A stretch of DNA of 64,000 bases from Mangrovibacter yixingensis (GCF_020523985.1 NZ_JAIVKM010000001.1:1302001-1366000), one strand, 5' to 3'. Positions 9,391-18,814 are shown, numbered from the stretch's first letter. The notes: a model not told the origin generated them from the sequence alone. Numbers and translations: made by a program.

Positions 9391-9921
9391 ATGAATAAAA
9401 AAGCAGTGTGGCTGGTGCCGTTATGGCTACTGGCCGGGTGTGCCGGGGCTGGTTATGGCGATTATACCGCCGGGGATTTGCGGGCAAAAAATCATGTCGC
9501 CGGCCAGGGAATTAACAGATTCGGTGTGAATGGTTATTCGGCACCCGGTCTGGGAGGAGGGTATTGCTGCGTGCTGTTGCCCCGTAAATGGATCCCGGGA
9601 ATGGAGGTGCTGGTTGAGTGGGAGGTGGATCCGGATCCTTATGCAATATTACCCCCGTTGGGAACAGATCTTTTTCGCGAGGCCTATGCCCGGCATGCAG
9701 CACAATACCGCCGCCACAGTGCCGTGGTGCCGGTACCGGAATATGGGGAACAGCGTTGTGGTATGACGGTGCATTTTTTGCCCTGTAACCAGGTAAAAGT
9801 GACCACAGTATGTATGGGTTATGGCACACCGGATTACCCGATTAAAGAGCCGTTAAATATGCCGGAGCCGGAAAACTGCCCGGTGGCCGCAGCAGTTAAT
9901 ACCGCAGTGCGTAATGGATAA
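9391..9921 (+). CDS. DUF3304-type lipoprotein, probable Tle immunity protein, copy 2
   Basis: A 176-residue paralogue of the preceding gene with the same lipobox LLAGC and the same conserved C-terminal half. It differs mainly in a glycine-rich segment near residues 48-55 (APGLGGGYCC) and in the stretch after EWEVDP (DPYAILPPLGTDLF). The ribosome site and spacer copy those of the neighbour. Three copies may protect against several Tle variants or raise immunity dosage. Confidence 0.78.
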   Translation: MNKKAVWLVPLWLLAGCAGAGYGDYTAGDLRAKNHVAGQGINRFGVNGYSAPGLGGGYCCVLLPRKWIPGMEVLVEWEVDPDPYAILPPLGTDLFREAYARHAAQYRRHSAVVPVPEYGEQRCGMTVHFLPCNQVKVTTVCMGYGTPDYPIKEPLNMPEPENCPVAAAVNTAVRNG

Positions 9922-9990
9922 GCAACGGGCAGTAACGGGATTTATCCCACAGGGAACAAACAGGGCAGTGAACAACAACAGGAGCAGGAG

Positions 9991-10506
9991 ATGAATAAAA
10001 AAATAGTGTGGCTGGTGCCGTTATGGTTACTGGCCGGTTGTGCCGGGGCCGGTTATGGCGATTATACCGCCGGGGATTTGCGGGGCATAAACCACACACC
10101 GAACGTTATCAACTTTGTGAAAGTTAATGGTTATGGCGGCCCCAATATTGCAGCTTATGGCGATGGCGGTGGGTATTGCTGCGTGCTGTTGCCCCGCAAA
10201 TGGATACCGGGAATGAAAGCACTGGTTGAGTGGGAGGTGGATCCCAATCCCAGGGCCATCATTCCTCTTAAAAAGGAGGGGTTCGGATATGAAGAAGAAG
10301 CCTATGCCCGGCATGCAGCACAATACCGCCGCCACAGTGCTGTGGTACCGGTACCGGAATATGGGGAACAGCGTTGTGGTATGACGGTGCATTTTTTGCC
10401 CTGTAACCAGGTAAAAGTGACCACGGTGTGTATGGGTTATGGCACACCGGATTACCCGATTAAAGAACCCCGTAATTTGCCGGAGCCTACCCAATGCCCA
10501 ATTTAA
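9991..10506 (+). CDS. DUF3304-type lipoprotein, probable Tle immunity protein, copy 3
   Basis: The third paralogue, 171 residues, with lipobox LLAGC. It carries its own variants (PNIAAYGDGGGYCC and NPRAIIPLKKEGF) and a shorter C-terminus because its end overlaps the start of the phospholipase gene by 13 bases. That overlap couples this copy most directly to the effector, so it may be the cognate immunity partner and the other two divergent spares. That is inference from arrangement only. Confidence 0.78.
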   Translation: MNKKIVWLVPLWLLAGCAGAGYGDYTAGDLRGINHTPNVINFVKVNGYGGPNIAAYGDGGGYCCVLLPRKWIPGMKALVEWEVDPNPRAIIPLKKEGFGYEEEAYARHAAQYRRHSAVVPVPEYGEQRCGMTVHFLPCNQVKVTTVCMGYGTPDYPIKEPRNLPEPTQCPI

Positions 10507-12812
10507 ACCACCAGGGTGCGCAGCCCTGCTGGGCGCCACCGGCTTTTCCGGAAACAGGGCGGCTGGCATTACTGCCACAGACCGTTAATGGCAATTACTT
10601 GCTACAAGTGCAGGAAGAACAGCTCCACCGCCAGGCCGTTAACCAGCAGCAGGGAATGCGGGCAATGCCAGTGTGCTGCCAGAGCCTGCATATCAGCTTG
10701 TTTTTTGATGGCACCGGAAACAATGAGTATCACGATACTCACGTAGCCCAGCCCCCCAGCCCGTCAAATATTGCCCGTCTGTTTCATGCCACTCCCGAAA
10801 TATTTGAACGAGGCTATTTCCGTTACTACATGCCCGGTGTGGGTACGCCATTTCCGGAAATCAACGAGTTTGATTACAGCTCTGCCGGCCTGGCCTTTGC
10901 CCGGGGTGGCGAAGACCGTATTAACTGGGCGCTGTTGCGCCTGGTGGATGCGCTGATGTACACCCTGACACCCGGGCGCGATCGCCTGAATGATGACGTT
11001 GCCCGTAACCAGTTAGCGCAGATGCGCGCCCACTGGCCAATAACCGGTGAAGTTAACCGGCGTATTGCCATAAATAACCTGCTGGCACCACTGCGTGAGC
11101 GGGTGGCGCTGGTGCGCCCAAAACCACTGGCAATTAAGCTGTTTGTCTACGGTTTTTCCCGCGGGGCCGCCAGTGCGCGCACCTTTGTTAACTGGCTGGC
11201 AGAGCTGTTTACTGCCCCGGCAGAAGGTGAAACGCCAGAAATGGCACTGCTGGGGCTGCCGGTACGGGTGCATTACCTCGGGTTGCTGGACACCGTGGCA
11301 TCGGTAGGCCTGGCAGATCTGGTGCCGGGCGCTACCGGGCATATGGGCTGGGCGAATAACACCCTGCAATTGCCCGATGAAGTGCGCTACCCAGGCTATG
11401 TGCGGCGCTGTGACCACTTTGTGGCAGCCCATGAGCAACGCCAGAGCTTCCCGCTGGATTCAGTGCGCCGGGCGGATGGCAGTTACCCACAGGCCACCCG
11501 TGAAGTGGTTTACCCCGGAATGCATTCCGATGTTGGCGGAGGCTACCCGCCCGGCGACCAGGGAAAAGCGCGCGGCGGAGATGGCGAGCTGTTATCGCAA
11601 ATTGTTCTGCATGATTTATACCGGGCGGCTTTTGCTGCCGGTGCACCTCTTGCTGTATTTCCAGAGATGGCTACCCAGTTAATACTTTCTCTTCAGCCTT
11701 TGAGAATAATACCACCTGAGATTAGCAACGAGTTTAGTGTGGCTGGTTCAACCATCCGCCGCTTTAATCTCTGGCGCGCAACCTTGCTGGAAACCGCTGC
11801 CTTACCCGATACCCCCCCGCCTGCCAGTGATCATGCAGATGCCTGGCAACCTTACCGCCTGCCGCGGGTGCTGGAAAACGTATTGAATAACCAAATGGGC
11901 TGGATAACCGCCTGGCGCATTGGGCGCTATGCCCGTAACAGCCTGCTGGTACAACCCTTTTTCCTACAGGCGCCTCAGCATAATGCGGAGCAGGCAAAAC
12001 AGGCTCAGCAGGCACAGGCAGAACGTGAGCAGCAAAGGCGCAAGGCGCGTAACCGGGTGAACCGGCAAGAGGCTGGCTGGCAGAGGCAAATGGAGCCAGG
12101 CAATAAATGGGAACCCACCCAGTCACAGCACCAGTTGCGAGAAGCCGCACGGGAATTTGAGCACGATTACCGCGGGTGGTACCGGGTTATGAATGGCACT
12201 TATCGGAGTAAAACCCGGCAGTTCATGTTGGATGGCGTACTGAAATACCCGGTATTTATGCTCAAAGGAGAAGATGAAAAAGCGGAGTACGACCAAATGA
12301 AAGCCGCCGGTGACGGGCTGTACCACCAACTGTTTACTGATGAACTGGGCAGCGGAACCCGTGAGATGCCGGGGGCCGAATTACTGGCGCTGTATGACGA
12401 GCACATTCATGACTCACGGGCCTGGTTTATGCAAAGTGAACTGGGCAGCCGGGAGCCATGGGGTGACTATTTCCGTTACCGGATGCTGTTCTTTGGGCAG
12501 CGCGCTAACAAGCATTTACGCCTGATTTACCAGGACGGGCGGGTAGTTGGCGCGGGTGAACCGGGCCGGGCGGTGGAATATACCGTGATTTCCTGGGATA
12601 ACCGCGGCCAGGTTGCCGACCGGCACCAAATAAAAGACCTGGCGACCGGCGAATACACCGTGATTGAAGACACCGAGCTGCTCGCTGCGGATGACCACCC
12701 GGATGAACTGGCGGCACAGTGGCATGCCCGGCTGATGCAGGAAGAGCACGACGCCAGGATGCAGGCTGTTGCCGGGCATATTACTGGCGCTGGCGCGAAA
12801 TTTATCGGGTAG
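10494..12812 (+). CDS. tle1: T6SS phospholipase effector, Tle1/DUF2235 family
   Basis: A 772-residue alpha/beta-hydrolase of the DUF2235 family. The hallmark SLFFDGTGNN is near residue 65. The nucleophile elbow GFSRG is at residues 220-224 with Ser222 as predicted catalytic serine. HSDVGGGY places a candidate acid at Asp346, and the C-terminal HDSRAWF places a candidate catalytic His at 639. Tle1 enzymes cleave membrane phospholipids in the periplasm of rival cells after T6SS delivery. A charged, Gln/Ala-rich segment at about 500-530 may be a coiled coil. VgrG, adaptor, immunity lipoproteins and PAAR all flank it, a typical effector cassette. No signal peptide, as expected for T6SS cargo. Confidence 0.9.
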   Translation: MPNLNHQGAQPCWAPPAFPETGRLALLPQTVNGNYLLQVQEEQLHRQAVNQQQGMRAMPVCCQSLHISLFFDGTGNNEYHDTHVAQPPSPSNIARLFHATPEIFERGYFRYYMPGVGTPFPEINEFDYSSAGLAFARGGEDRINWALLRLVDALMYTLTPGRDRLNDDVARNQLAQMRAHWPITGEVNRRIAINNLLAPLRERVALVRPKPLAIKLFVYGFSRGAASARTFVNWLAELFTAPAEGETPEMALLGLPVRVHYLGLLDTVASVGLADLVPGATGHMGWANNTLQLPDEVRYPGYVRRCDHFVAAHEQRQSFPLDSVRRADGSYPQATREVVYPGMHSDVGGGYPPGDQGKARGGDGELLSQIVLHDLYRAAFAAGAPLAVFPEMATQLILSLQPLRIIPPEISNEFSVAGSTIRRFNLWRATLLETAALPDTPPPASDHADAWQPYRLPRVLENVLNNQMGWITAWRIGRYARNSLLVQPFFLQAPQHNAEQAKQAQQAQAEREQQRRKARNRVNRQEAGWQRQMEPGNKWEPTQSQHQLREAAREFEHDYRGWYRVMNGTYRSKTRQFMLDGVLKYPVFMLKGEDEKAEYDQMKAAGDGLYHQLFTDELGSGTREMPGAELLALYDEHIHDSRAWFMQSELGSREPWGDYFRYRMLFFGQRANKHLRLIYQDGRVVGAGEPGRAVEYTVISWDNRGQVADRHQIKDLATGEYTVIEDTELLAADDHPDELAAQWHARLMQEEHDARMQAVAGHITGAGAKFIG

Positions 12813-12863
12813 CTTCTGCGGCTGCCCAGAAACGGACTGAACAACAGATAAAAAGGGAAGAAA

Positions 12864-13121
12864 ATGCGGCATATCGTTCGCCAGGATGACACATTACTCG
12901 AGTATGGCGGCAGAGTGTTGGCCGGGCATAACCTCTGTTTTGGCAAAGGGATTGCCTGTGTGGGCGACCCGGTAATGTGTAACCGGCATGGCCTGACGGT
13001 GATTGCTGAAGGCAGCACGCTGTCCACATTAAATGGCGTACCAATAGCCTTACATGGGCACCGGTGTACCTGTGGTTGCACCCTGGTCAGCTCATCTCCA
13101 GATTGCCGGTGTGCACAATGA
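12864..13121 (+). CDS. PAAR-domain spike tip protein
   Basis: An 85-residue PAAR protein that caps the VgrG trimer. It has the family pattern of Gly-rich turns, GDPVMCNRHGLTVIAEGS, then ALHGHRCTCGCTLVSSSP with the His/Cys residues that bind zinc at the cone tip. It has no extension, so it is a bare PAAR. A GGAAGA ribosome site precedes the ATG. Its stop codon overlaps the next gene's start (ATGA). Confidence 0.92.
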   Translation: MRHIVRQDDTLLEYGGRVLAGHNLCFGKGIACVGDPVMCNRHGLTVIAEGSTLSTLNGVPIALHGHRCTCGCTLVSSSPDCRCAQ

Positions 13122-14237
13122 GGGCGTTTCAGTTTGCTCCCGCACTCCGGGCTGCCTCTCCACCTCGAAACCGCCGCTGGGCGCTGGCTGGTATGGCGCT
13201 GGTATTGCTGTCTGTCACCCTAAGTCTGGTGCTGGCAGGAGAAAAAAGCAGTTCTACATTGTTAGTGGTTACCGCAAGCTTTGCCAGTGCGCTTGTTCTG
13301 CTGTGCTGGCTTTCCCGCCAACTGTATTACCGCACTTCATTACATCTACAGGCGGACTGGCAGTATCGCACAGACCAGGAATATGCTGCCTGGTGGCAAC
13401 ACCACACACAAACTTTTGCTCTACAGGATGTCGTCCTGATTGGCCCGGCCGGGATATCACCAGCAGACTGGCAAGGTTTCCTGAACCAGCCACCTGGCCT
13501 GGCAACCGGCCGCAGTAGCGCAATAACTAATGGCCTGCTGTTTTCCTCCCGGCCTTGTGAACGGGAAACCCAACTGGCGCAGATGCTGGCACGCCAGTGG
13601 CATACCCAGTGTAGTGATCAGCTGTACCTGCCACCCACATCGTGCTACTGGCAGGGGAGTGAAACTGCCTGGCAGGCATTTTCAGCAGAAGTGGGCCTGT
13701 TATTTCCGTCACTCCGCCTTCCCGAACACCCGGAACCCCTGGCAAGGGGCGAACACACTGGCAGAGCTGGCTGCCCATTTCGCATTAACAGCAGAAGAGA
13801 ATCAGCAATGGTTCCTTGTTGCCGGTTGCCTTTCAGTGCCTGCAGGCAGCAGCACTGAGCCTGCCGGTGAGTCTGCGTCGCTCTGGAAAGTCGCCGCCAA
13901 AGGGCCAGTAACCCTGACGCGGGGCGAGGTGTTTTCTCCAGGCAAACATAACGCACGCCAGGTATGCCAGCAGGCTCAGCAACAAAGCGGGTTAACGCAC
14001 CCACCGGAGCACTGCGTGTTGTTTTCACCAGCCATACACCCGGATTTTGCGCATTGCGGCTGGAACCTTTCCCGGCATGTGCAGGACCCATATTGGGGGC
14101 AAACCGGGGAAAATGAACCACTGATTGCTGTCTCACTCGCCGCGTTACTGGCGCTGCACCAACAAACCTCGTGTGGCTGGATTGCCACCGACCCGCAGTA
14201 CCAACTCACTTTGGGAATAGTAAAATATCATGGATAA
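13118..14237 (+). pseudogene. T6SS-associated membrane protein, frameshifted
   Basis: The N-terminal part starts at the ATG overlapping the PAAR stop and encodes two adjacent transmembrane helices (about residues 22-40 and 48-65) followed by a soluble domain. Around 13738-13756 the coding frame moves by one base: up to PEHPEP the first frame is protein-like, and from NTLAELAAHFALTAEENQQW the next frame is. One extra base in the CCCC or GGGG run near 13736-13750 would explain it. The gene ends eight bases inside the TssM gene, an overlap that argues for a formerly intact gene of about 370 residues. Proteins at this place between PAAR and IcmF occur in enterobacterial T6SS clusters, but I do not recognise a defined function. 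Confidence 0.72.
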
Positions 14238-17200
14238 GGGCAAGGCAAATCAGCGCAGCCATTCTGGCTGGTATACCGTGGCGGTTGGGGTCGCTCTGGC
14301 AGTATTGGTGGCGTTTTTATACGGTGTGTTGTACTGGTATTTCGCAACAGATGCCTCGCAGGAAACCAGCGTGATCATTTCTGTGGTGGTGCGCAGTGGG
14401 TTGCTGCTACTGGTAATGTTATCGCTAATGGTTCTGGCATGGCTTGGTATGCAACTCAGGCAACTGGTTCGCATCAGGCAGGCTGCTCGCCTTCAGCCTG
14501 CGCCACTCAGTGCAGCCACCGGAGCCGGTGCGCGTCTTGCTGAACAAATTCGCCACCGGCTGAAAATGCGCCACCGCCTGTGGTGGCGTTCTTCTGTTCG
14601 CCTGGTGTTGGTGGTCGGTGATAACAACGCGGTGGAACAATTGTTGCCAGGTCTGGTGGCGGAAACCTGGCTTGAAAGTGAGCACCTCGTTTTTATCTAT
14701 GGGGGAGATGGCAGTGCGCATGGGTATGAGGCGCCCCTTGCCGCTGTGCAACGGTTGTGGCGCTTGCGTCCACTGGATGGCATTGTGCGTGTGCTGGGTG
14801 TGGAGGCGCAATTATCACCACAGGCCAGTGACAACGATTTGCGTATGCTGGAAGAAATTGGCCGGGTTCTGCGCTACCAGCCTCCGGTCTGGTTATGGCA
14901 GTTATGTGCCAGCAAATGGCCACAAAGCGGGCGAGAGGAGCAACCTGTCGCCACTTACTTCACGGCACGGGCAACCGCGCAAGAAGTCCGCACTCGTCTG
15001 GAAAATCTGATCCCGGTACTGCGTGCTCAGGGAATGCTTCAGGTATCTGAAAACCAGGATCATGATTTTCTGTTGCGCCTTAGCCAGCAACTGCAGGATG
15101 GCGGCATTGCGCACTGGGAACAGCAGTTGCAACCCTGGTTGTATGCCTCCCAGCCACGGGTTCCGCTCCGCGGGTTGATGTTCAGCCTGGTCACCTGTAA
15201 TGAGCCTGTACCGGAAGGTAGCGGGGTGAAAAGCAACGCTTTGGCGGTTTTCACTCATGCGCTGGTGTTACCACCCCGGCTTGCCGGGCTTATTTCGGCA
15301 AGCCGCCATACCAAAGGGCTGCGCCCCAGGAATGCCTGGTTCACGGGTGTGGCGGCCGGGCTGGTGGGCTTGCTGGCACTCTGGGGCGTTGGCTTGTTGG
15401 TTTCATTTATGGTGAATTACCATGCAGTGGCAGCCACGGCACAACGTATTCAGGCCCTGGAATCTCAGGCAACCACACCCGACCAGCAACTGGTGGCATT
15501 ACACGCACTGGGTAACCATATCGAATGGCTACAGAATAAAAACAGCCGTTTTTCTCTGTGGTACCTGCCTGGTGGGTTTAATGTTAATCCGCGTATACTG
15601 GGTGCATTGATGCCTGTGTATATCACCGCCTACAACAGGCAGGTGCGTGACCAGTCCGCCAGCCAGTTACGTGAACCTTTACAGGCATTTATCCAAATTC
15701 CGCCAGAAAGTGCACGGAGAACCGCACTTGCCGGGCAGAGTTACAACCAGCTTAAAGCCTGGTTGATGATGGCGATGCCAGAAAAAGCCGACGCCCAGTT
15801 TTATACCCACACACTGAAATCCTTCTCGGGTGCGCCGGAAGGAATAGCTCCCGCGCTGTGGGAAACACTGGCTCCGGATCTGTGGGCCTTTTATATGGCG
15901 AATTTAGCACAATGGCCTCAGTGGAAAATCTCCCCGGACACCACTTTGGTTGCCAAAGTACGTGAAGCATTATTGCAACAGTTAGCGCACCAGAGCGCGG
16001 AACAAAACCTCTATAACCAGATTATCAGCAATGCCCGCGCCAATTACCCCGACCAGACACTGGAAACCATGGCACAGGGCACGGATGCCCGGCGTGTGTT
16101 TGTCTCCAATGAAGTCGTGCCAGGTGTATTTACCCGCCAGGCGTGGGAGGGCAGTATTCAGCAGGCCATTGCGCGTGCAGCAACGGCCCGGCAGGAAGAA
16201 ATTGACTGGGTGCTAAGCGACAGCAGCGCTTCTGCCAGCGCAGACGCGGTATCTGCAGACGCGCTTAAGGCCAGCCTGTCAGCACGTTACTTCGCTGATT
16301 TCGCCGGCACCTGGCAGCACTTTCTTAATAACCTGCAACGCCAGCCCGCCAGAACGGTATCAGAAGTAACCGACCAGCTAACACTGATAAGTGATGTACG
16401 CCAGTCCCCGGTGATTGCGTTACTGAATACCCTCGCGTTTCAGGGGCAAACCGGGCAAATCAACCGCTCGCTGCCAGATACACTGATTCAGGCCACAATG
16501 GAAAAACTGGGCGGCCAGGAGCCTGTGGCTATTGATACACTTCGGCAGTTACCTACAGGCGGTGCCGAACAACACTTCAGGCCCATATTGCAGGTGATGG
16601 GTATTAATACCCGGGCTTATGGCGACACGGGGAATCAGCCACTGAGTGTACAGGCGTGGCTAACTCAGGTGACCAGAATCAGGCTGCACTTGCAGCAAAT
16701 TATCAATACGCACAACCCCCAGGAGAGTATGCAATTGCTTGCGCAAACCCTGTTTCAGGGGCAACCGCACGACTTCACTGAAACACGCCAGTACAGCAAC
16801 TTGCTTGCTGCAAGCCTTGGGCAAGAGTGGCAAGGGTTTGGTGAGGCTATTTTTGTCGGGCCAATGAATGATGCATGGAACAGTATTTTGCAGCCCTCTG
16901 CCGCCGGGTTAAATAATAAATGGCAACGCACGGTGCGGGCAGAATGGCAGGCTACTTTCTCTGGCCGCTACCCTTTCGCCACTGCTCAGGGTGAAGCCTC
17001 ATTGCCCGCGCTGGCAGACTTTATTCGTAAAGATTCCGGGCGTCTGGCGCGTTTTGTGGCCGATGAACTCGGTGGCATTGTGAAACTTGAAAGCCGCCGC
17101 TGGGTACTTAACCCGGTGCACTCCCGGGCTGTTCGCATTAATCCGGATTTTTTAGCCGCAATTAACCAGCTTAATGAGATAGCCGATATTCTGTTTATTG

Positions 17201-17619
17201 ATGGAGGCCAGGGCGTTCAGTTTGAACTCCAGGCAAGGCCATCGCACGGGGTGGTGGAAACGCAACTTAATATTGACGGGCAAAAGCTGCACTATTTTAA
17301 CCAGCAGGCAGACTGGCAGCTATTTCGCTGGCCCGGCGAAACCTACAAACCCGGTACCTTACTGACATGGCACCGCACCGGTGCGGGAAACCGGTTATAT
17401 GGCGATTACCCTAGTGGCTGGGGGTTACTCCGCTGGCTGGAAACGGGGCAATATGAACAACTGGATAACAGCCGCTGGCTGCTGACATTTATTGCCCCGG
17501 ATGGCGTGCAATTACAGTGGGTGCTGCGTTCGCAAGTGGGCAAAGGGCCGCTGGCACTGTTAGCCTTAAGACGCTTTCAGTTACCTGAAAATATCTTTAT
17601 TGTTGACCCGGTCATGTAA
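14230..17619 (+). CDS. tssM: T6SS membrane-complex protein TssM (IcmF family)
   Basis: A 1129-residue IcmF-family inner-membrane protein, which with TssJ and TssL forms the trans-envelope channel. Two N-terminal helices (about 15-37 and 52-76), a cytoplasmic domain, a third helix (about 374-396, GVAAGLVGLLALWGVGLLV) and a long periplasmic part with the IcmF C-terminal domain are visible. At the place where many TssM proteins have a Walker A loop this one reads LVVGDNNAVEQLLPGL, with no GK[ST], so nucleotide binding is doubtful. No tssJ or tssL is in the window, so it must partner with proteins encoded elsewhere or be a remnant. Confidence 0.9.
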   Translation: MDKGKANQRSHSGWYTVAVGVALAVLVAFLYGVLYWYFATDASQETSVIISVVVRSGLLLLVMLSLMVLAWLGMQLRQLVRIRQAARLQPAPLSAATGAGARLAEQIRHRLKMRHRLWWRSSVRLVLVVGDNNAVEQLLPGLVAETWLESEHLVFIYGGDGSAHGYEAPLAAVQRLWRLRPLDGIVRVLGVEAQLSPQASDNDLRMLEEIGRVLRYQPPVWLWQLCASKWPQSGREEQPVATYFTARATAQEVRTRLENLIPVLRAQGMLQVSENQDHDFLLRLSQQLQDGGIAHWEQQLQPWLYASQPRVPLRGLMFSLVTCNEPVPEGSGVKSNALAVFTHALVLPPRLAGLISASRHTKGLRPRNAWFTGVAAGLVGLLALWGVGLLVSFMVNYHAVAATAQRIQALESQATTPDQQLVALHALGNHIEWLQNKNSRFSLWYLPGGFNVNPRILGALMPVYITAYNRQVRDQSASQLREPLQAFIQIPPESARRTALAGQSYNQLKAWLMMAMPEKADAQFYTHTLKSFSGAPEGIAPALWETLAPDLWAFYMANLAQWPQWKISPDTTLVAKVREALLQQLAHQSAEQNLYNQIISNARANYPDQTLETMAQGTDARRVFVSNEVVPGVFTRQAWEGSIQQAIARAATARQEEIDWVLSDSSASASADAVSADALKASLSARYFADFAGTWQHFLNNLQRQPARTVSEVTDQLTLISDVRQSPVIALLNTLAFQGQTGQINRSLPDTLIQATMEKLGGQEPVAIDTLRQLPTGGAEQHFRPILQVMGINTRAYGDTGNQPLSVQAWLTQVTRIRLHLQQIINTHNPQESMQLLAQTLFQGQPHDFTETRQYSNLLAASLGQEWQGFGEAIFVGPMNDAWNSILQPSAAGLNNKWQRTVRAEWQATFSGRYPFATAQGEASLPALADFIRKDSGRLARFVADELGGIVKLESRRWVLNPVHSRAVRINPDFLAAINQLNEIADILFIDGGQGVQFELQARPSHGVVETQLNIDGQKLHYFNQQADWQLFRWPGETYKPGTLLTWHRTGAGNRLYGDYPSGWGLLRWLETGQYEQLDNSRWLLTFIAPDGVQLQWVLRSQVGKGPLALLALRRFQLPENIFIVDPVM

Positions 17620-17645
17620 AACCACAGCCAGAAACAGGAGGCACT

Positions 17646-17864
17646 GTGTTAGACAACTATTTTGGGCCACGGCCAACGCAGGCGGAACAGCAGCGGTTAC
17701 TGGCCGTGCAGGCGGCACTGGAACTGGTGCGGGCAACCAGTGTGGTTTCAGGGGAATCCGGCAATATTCCAGAGAATACTACAGCGCTGAATCTGGTATC
17801 GGTAAGCCGGGATATCGCCGGGCTGGCGGATGCGATTCAGGCCGCGCTGGTAGTGCGTGAGTAA
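17646..17864 (+). CDS. Small protein following TssM, unknown
   Basis: A 72-residue soluble, Ala/Leu-rich protein starting at GTG with CAGGAGG seven bases upstream. It is 26 bases after tssM and before the operon's hairpin, so it is presumably the last gene of the T6SS module. Segments PTQAEQQRLLAVQAALELVR and VSRDIAGLADAIQAALV look helical. I do not recognise a characterised family. Confidence 0.65.
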   Translation: MLDNYFGPRPTQAEQQRLLAVQAALELVRATSVVSGESGNIPENTTALNLVSVSRDIAGLADAIQAALVVRE

Positions 17865-17890
17865 ACCGCAAAGCACGCCAGAAAAGAAAA

Positions 17891-17918
17891 CGGGAAATGC
17901 CGACATCGTCATTTCCCG
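17891..17918 (+). terminator. Hairpin at the end of the T6SS module
   Basis: CGGGAAATG and CATTTCCCG make a perfect 9-bp stem with a 10-base loop, 26 bases after the last ORF of the module. No strong T-run follows. Confidence 0.6.
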
Positions 17919-18077
17919 CAAATAATACTGAGTTTGATTATGGCAGCATTCCTTCGCGCTACACTGTTCACTTTACGTGCTGAACATTAAGGTAAGCTTA
18001 AGACCTGTTACAAAAAGTAAAAATATTTGTCATTGGTCATATTTTCACTGTGCAATAAACGGCTTTAAGGAGCAAAA

Positions 18078-18719
18078 ATGTTAACGGTATGGGGTAGAAA
18101 AACGTCGTCGAATGTTCAGGCGTTGATGTGGTGTATTGGTGAACTCAACTTACCTGTAAACCGTATTGATGTTGGCCATCGCTTTGGCGGCAACGACACC
18201 CCGGATTTTTTGGCGATGAACCCAAATGGCACAGTACCCGTTCTCCAGGATGGCAAAAATGAGCCCATGTGGGAAACTGGCGCAGTGTTGCGTTATCTGG
18301 CTTATGAATATGGTGCGCAGAGCTTTTGGCCGCAAAATAACCGGGAAAGGGCGCAGGTTGATAAGTGGGCAGAGTGGGCAAAGCTCAACATTGCCCTAAA
18401 TTTTACCGCACCGGTATTCTGGCGGGTCGTGCGCACTCCTGCCGCTCAGCGTGATGAAGCCGCTATTGCGGCGGCACTAAAAACTTTGCATCACTTTATG
18501 GCAATCGCTGAAAAGCAACTGGAACATCACGCATGGCTGGCGGGAGACCAGTTCAGTCTCGCTGATATACAGTTCGGCCACATACTGTACCGTTACTATG
18601 ATATCGCCATTGATCGTCCGGTATTCCCGGCAATCGAAGCCTGTTACCAGCGGCTACACCAGCGCAAGGCCTGGCTTGACCATGTGCAGGTGTCGTATGA
18701 AGAGTTAAGGGCTGTGTAG
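18078..18719 (+). CDS. Glutathione S-transferase family protein
   Basis: A 213-residue GST-like protein. The thioredoxin-fold half contains GRKTSSNVQALMWC (Ser-type start of the fold), NPNGTVPVLQDG with the cis-Pro, and WETGAVLRYLA with the glutathione-contacting acidic/Ser-type loop. The helical half contains LAGDQFSLADIQFG, the usual N-capping motif. It resembles enterobacterial YncG-type GSTs. An AAGGAG site lies seven bases before the ATG. Substrate unknown. It marks the return to backbone genes after the T6SS module. Confidence 0.88.
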   Translation: MLTVWGRKTSSNVQALMWCIGELNLPVNRIDVGHRFGGNDTPDFLAMNPNGTVPVLQDGKNEPMWETGAVLRYLAYEYGAQSFWPQNNRERAQVDKWAEWAKLNIALNFTAPVFWRVVRTPAAQRDEAAIAAALKTLHHFMAIAEKQLEHHAWLAGDQFSLADIQFGHILYRYYDIAIDRPVFPAIEACYQRLHQRKAWLDHVQVSYEELRAV

Positions 18720-18745
18720 TTTTGGGGGAAGAAAAGCGTTTACAG

Positions 18746-18814
18746 TTACTTCAGGTACTGCCAGGCATAAACTGCAATAGCAACAACAATTAAAACCAGA
18801 GTGGATTTTCTCAT
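18746..18814 (-). CDS. Putative 22-residue membrane peptide
   Basis: The short ORF encodes MRKSTLVLIVVAIAVYAWQY followed by LK: a basic N-terminus, a single hydrophobic helix and an aromatic/basic end, the pattern of known enterobacterial small membrane proteins. The only ribosome-like site is a GAGG about 12 bases upstream, so translation is uncertain. It stands alone between the GST gene and the next minus-strand gene. Confidence 0.4.
   Translation of the reverse strand: MRKSTLVLIVVAIAVYAWQYLK

Larger units (their letters stand above)
8788..10506 (+). repeat. Three tandem copies of a ~600-bp lipoprotein gene unit
   Basis: Units begin at 8788, 9391 and 9991. The first two are 603 and 600 bases including an almost identical 69-base spacer that carries the AGGAGCAGGAG ribosome site. 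The signal-peptide part and the C-terminal half are nearly identical between copies, while codons about 32-50 and 70-90 vary and contain indels. This is a tandem duplication with variable central segments. Confidence 0.93.

Noticed and set aside
15738..15760. AGTTACAAC inside tssM as a second Ter site
   Set aside because: Only the nine-base core matches; the required ATACTTATT side is absent and it lies in coding sequence.
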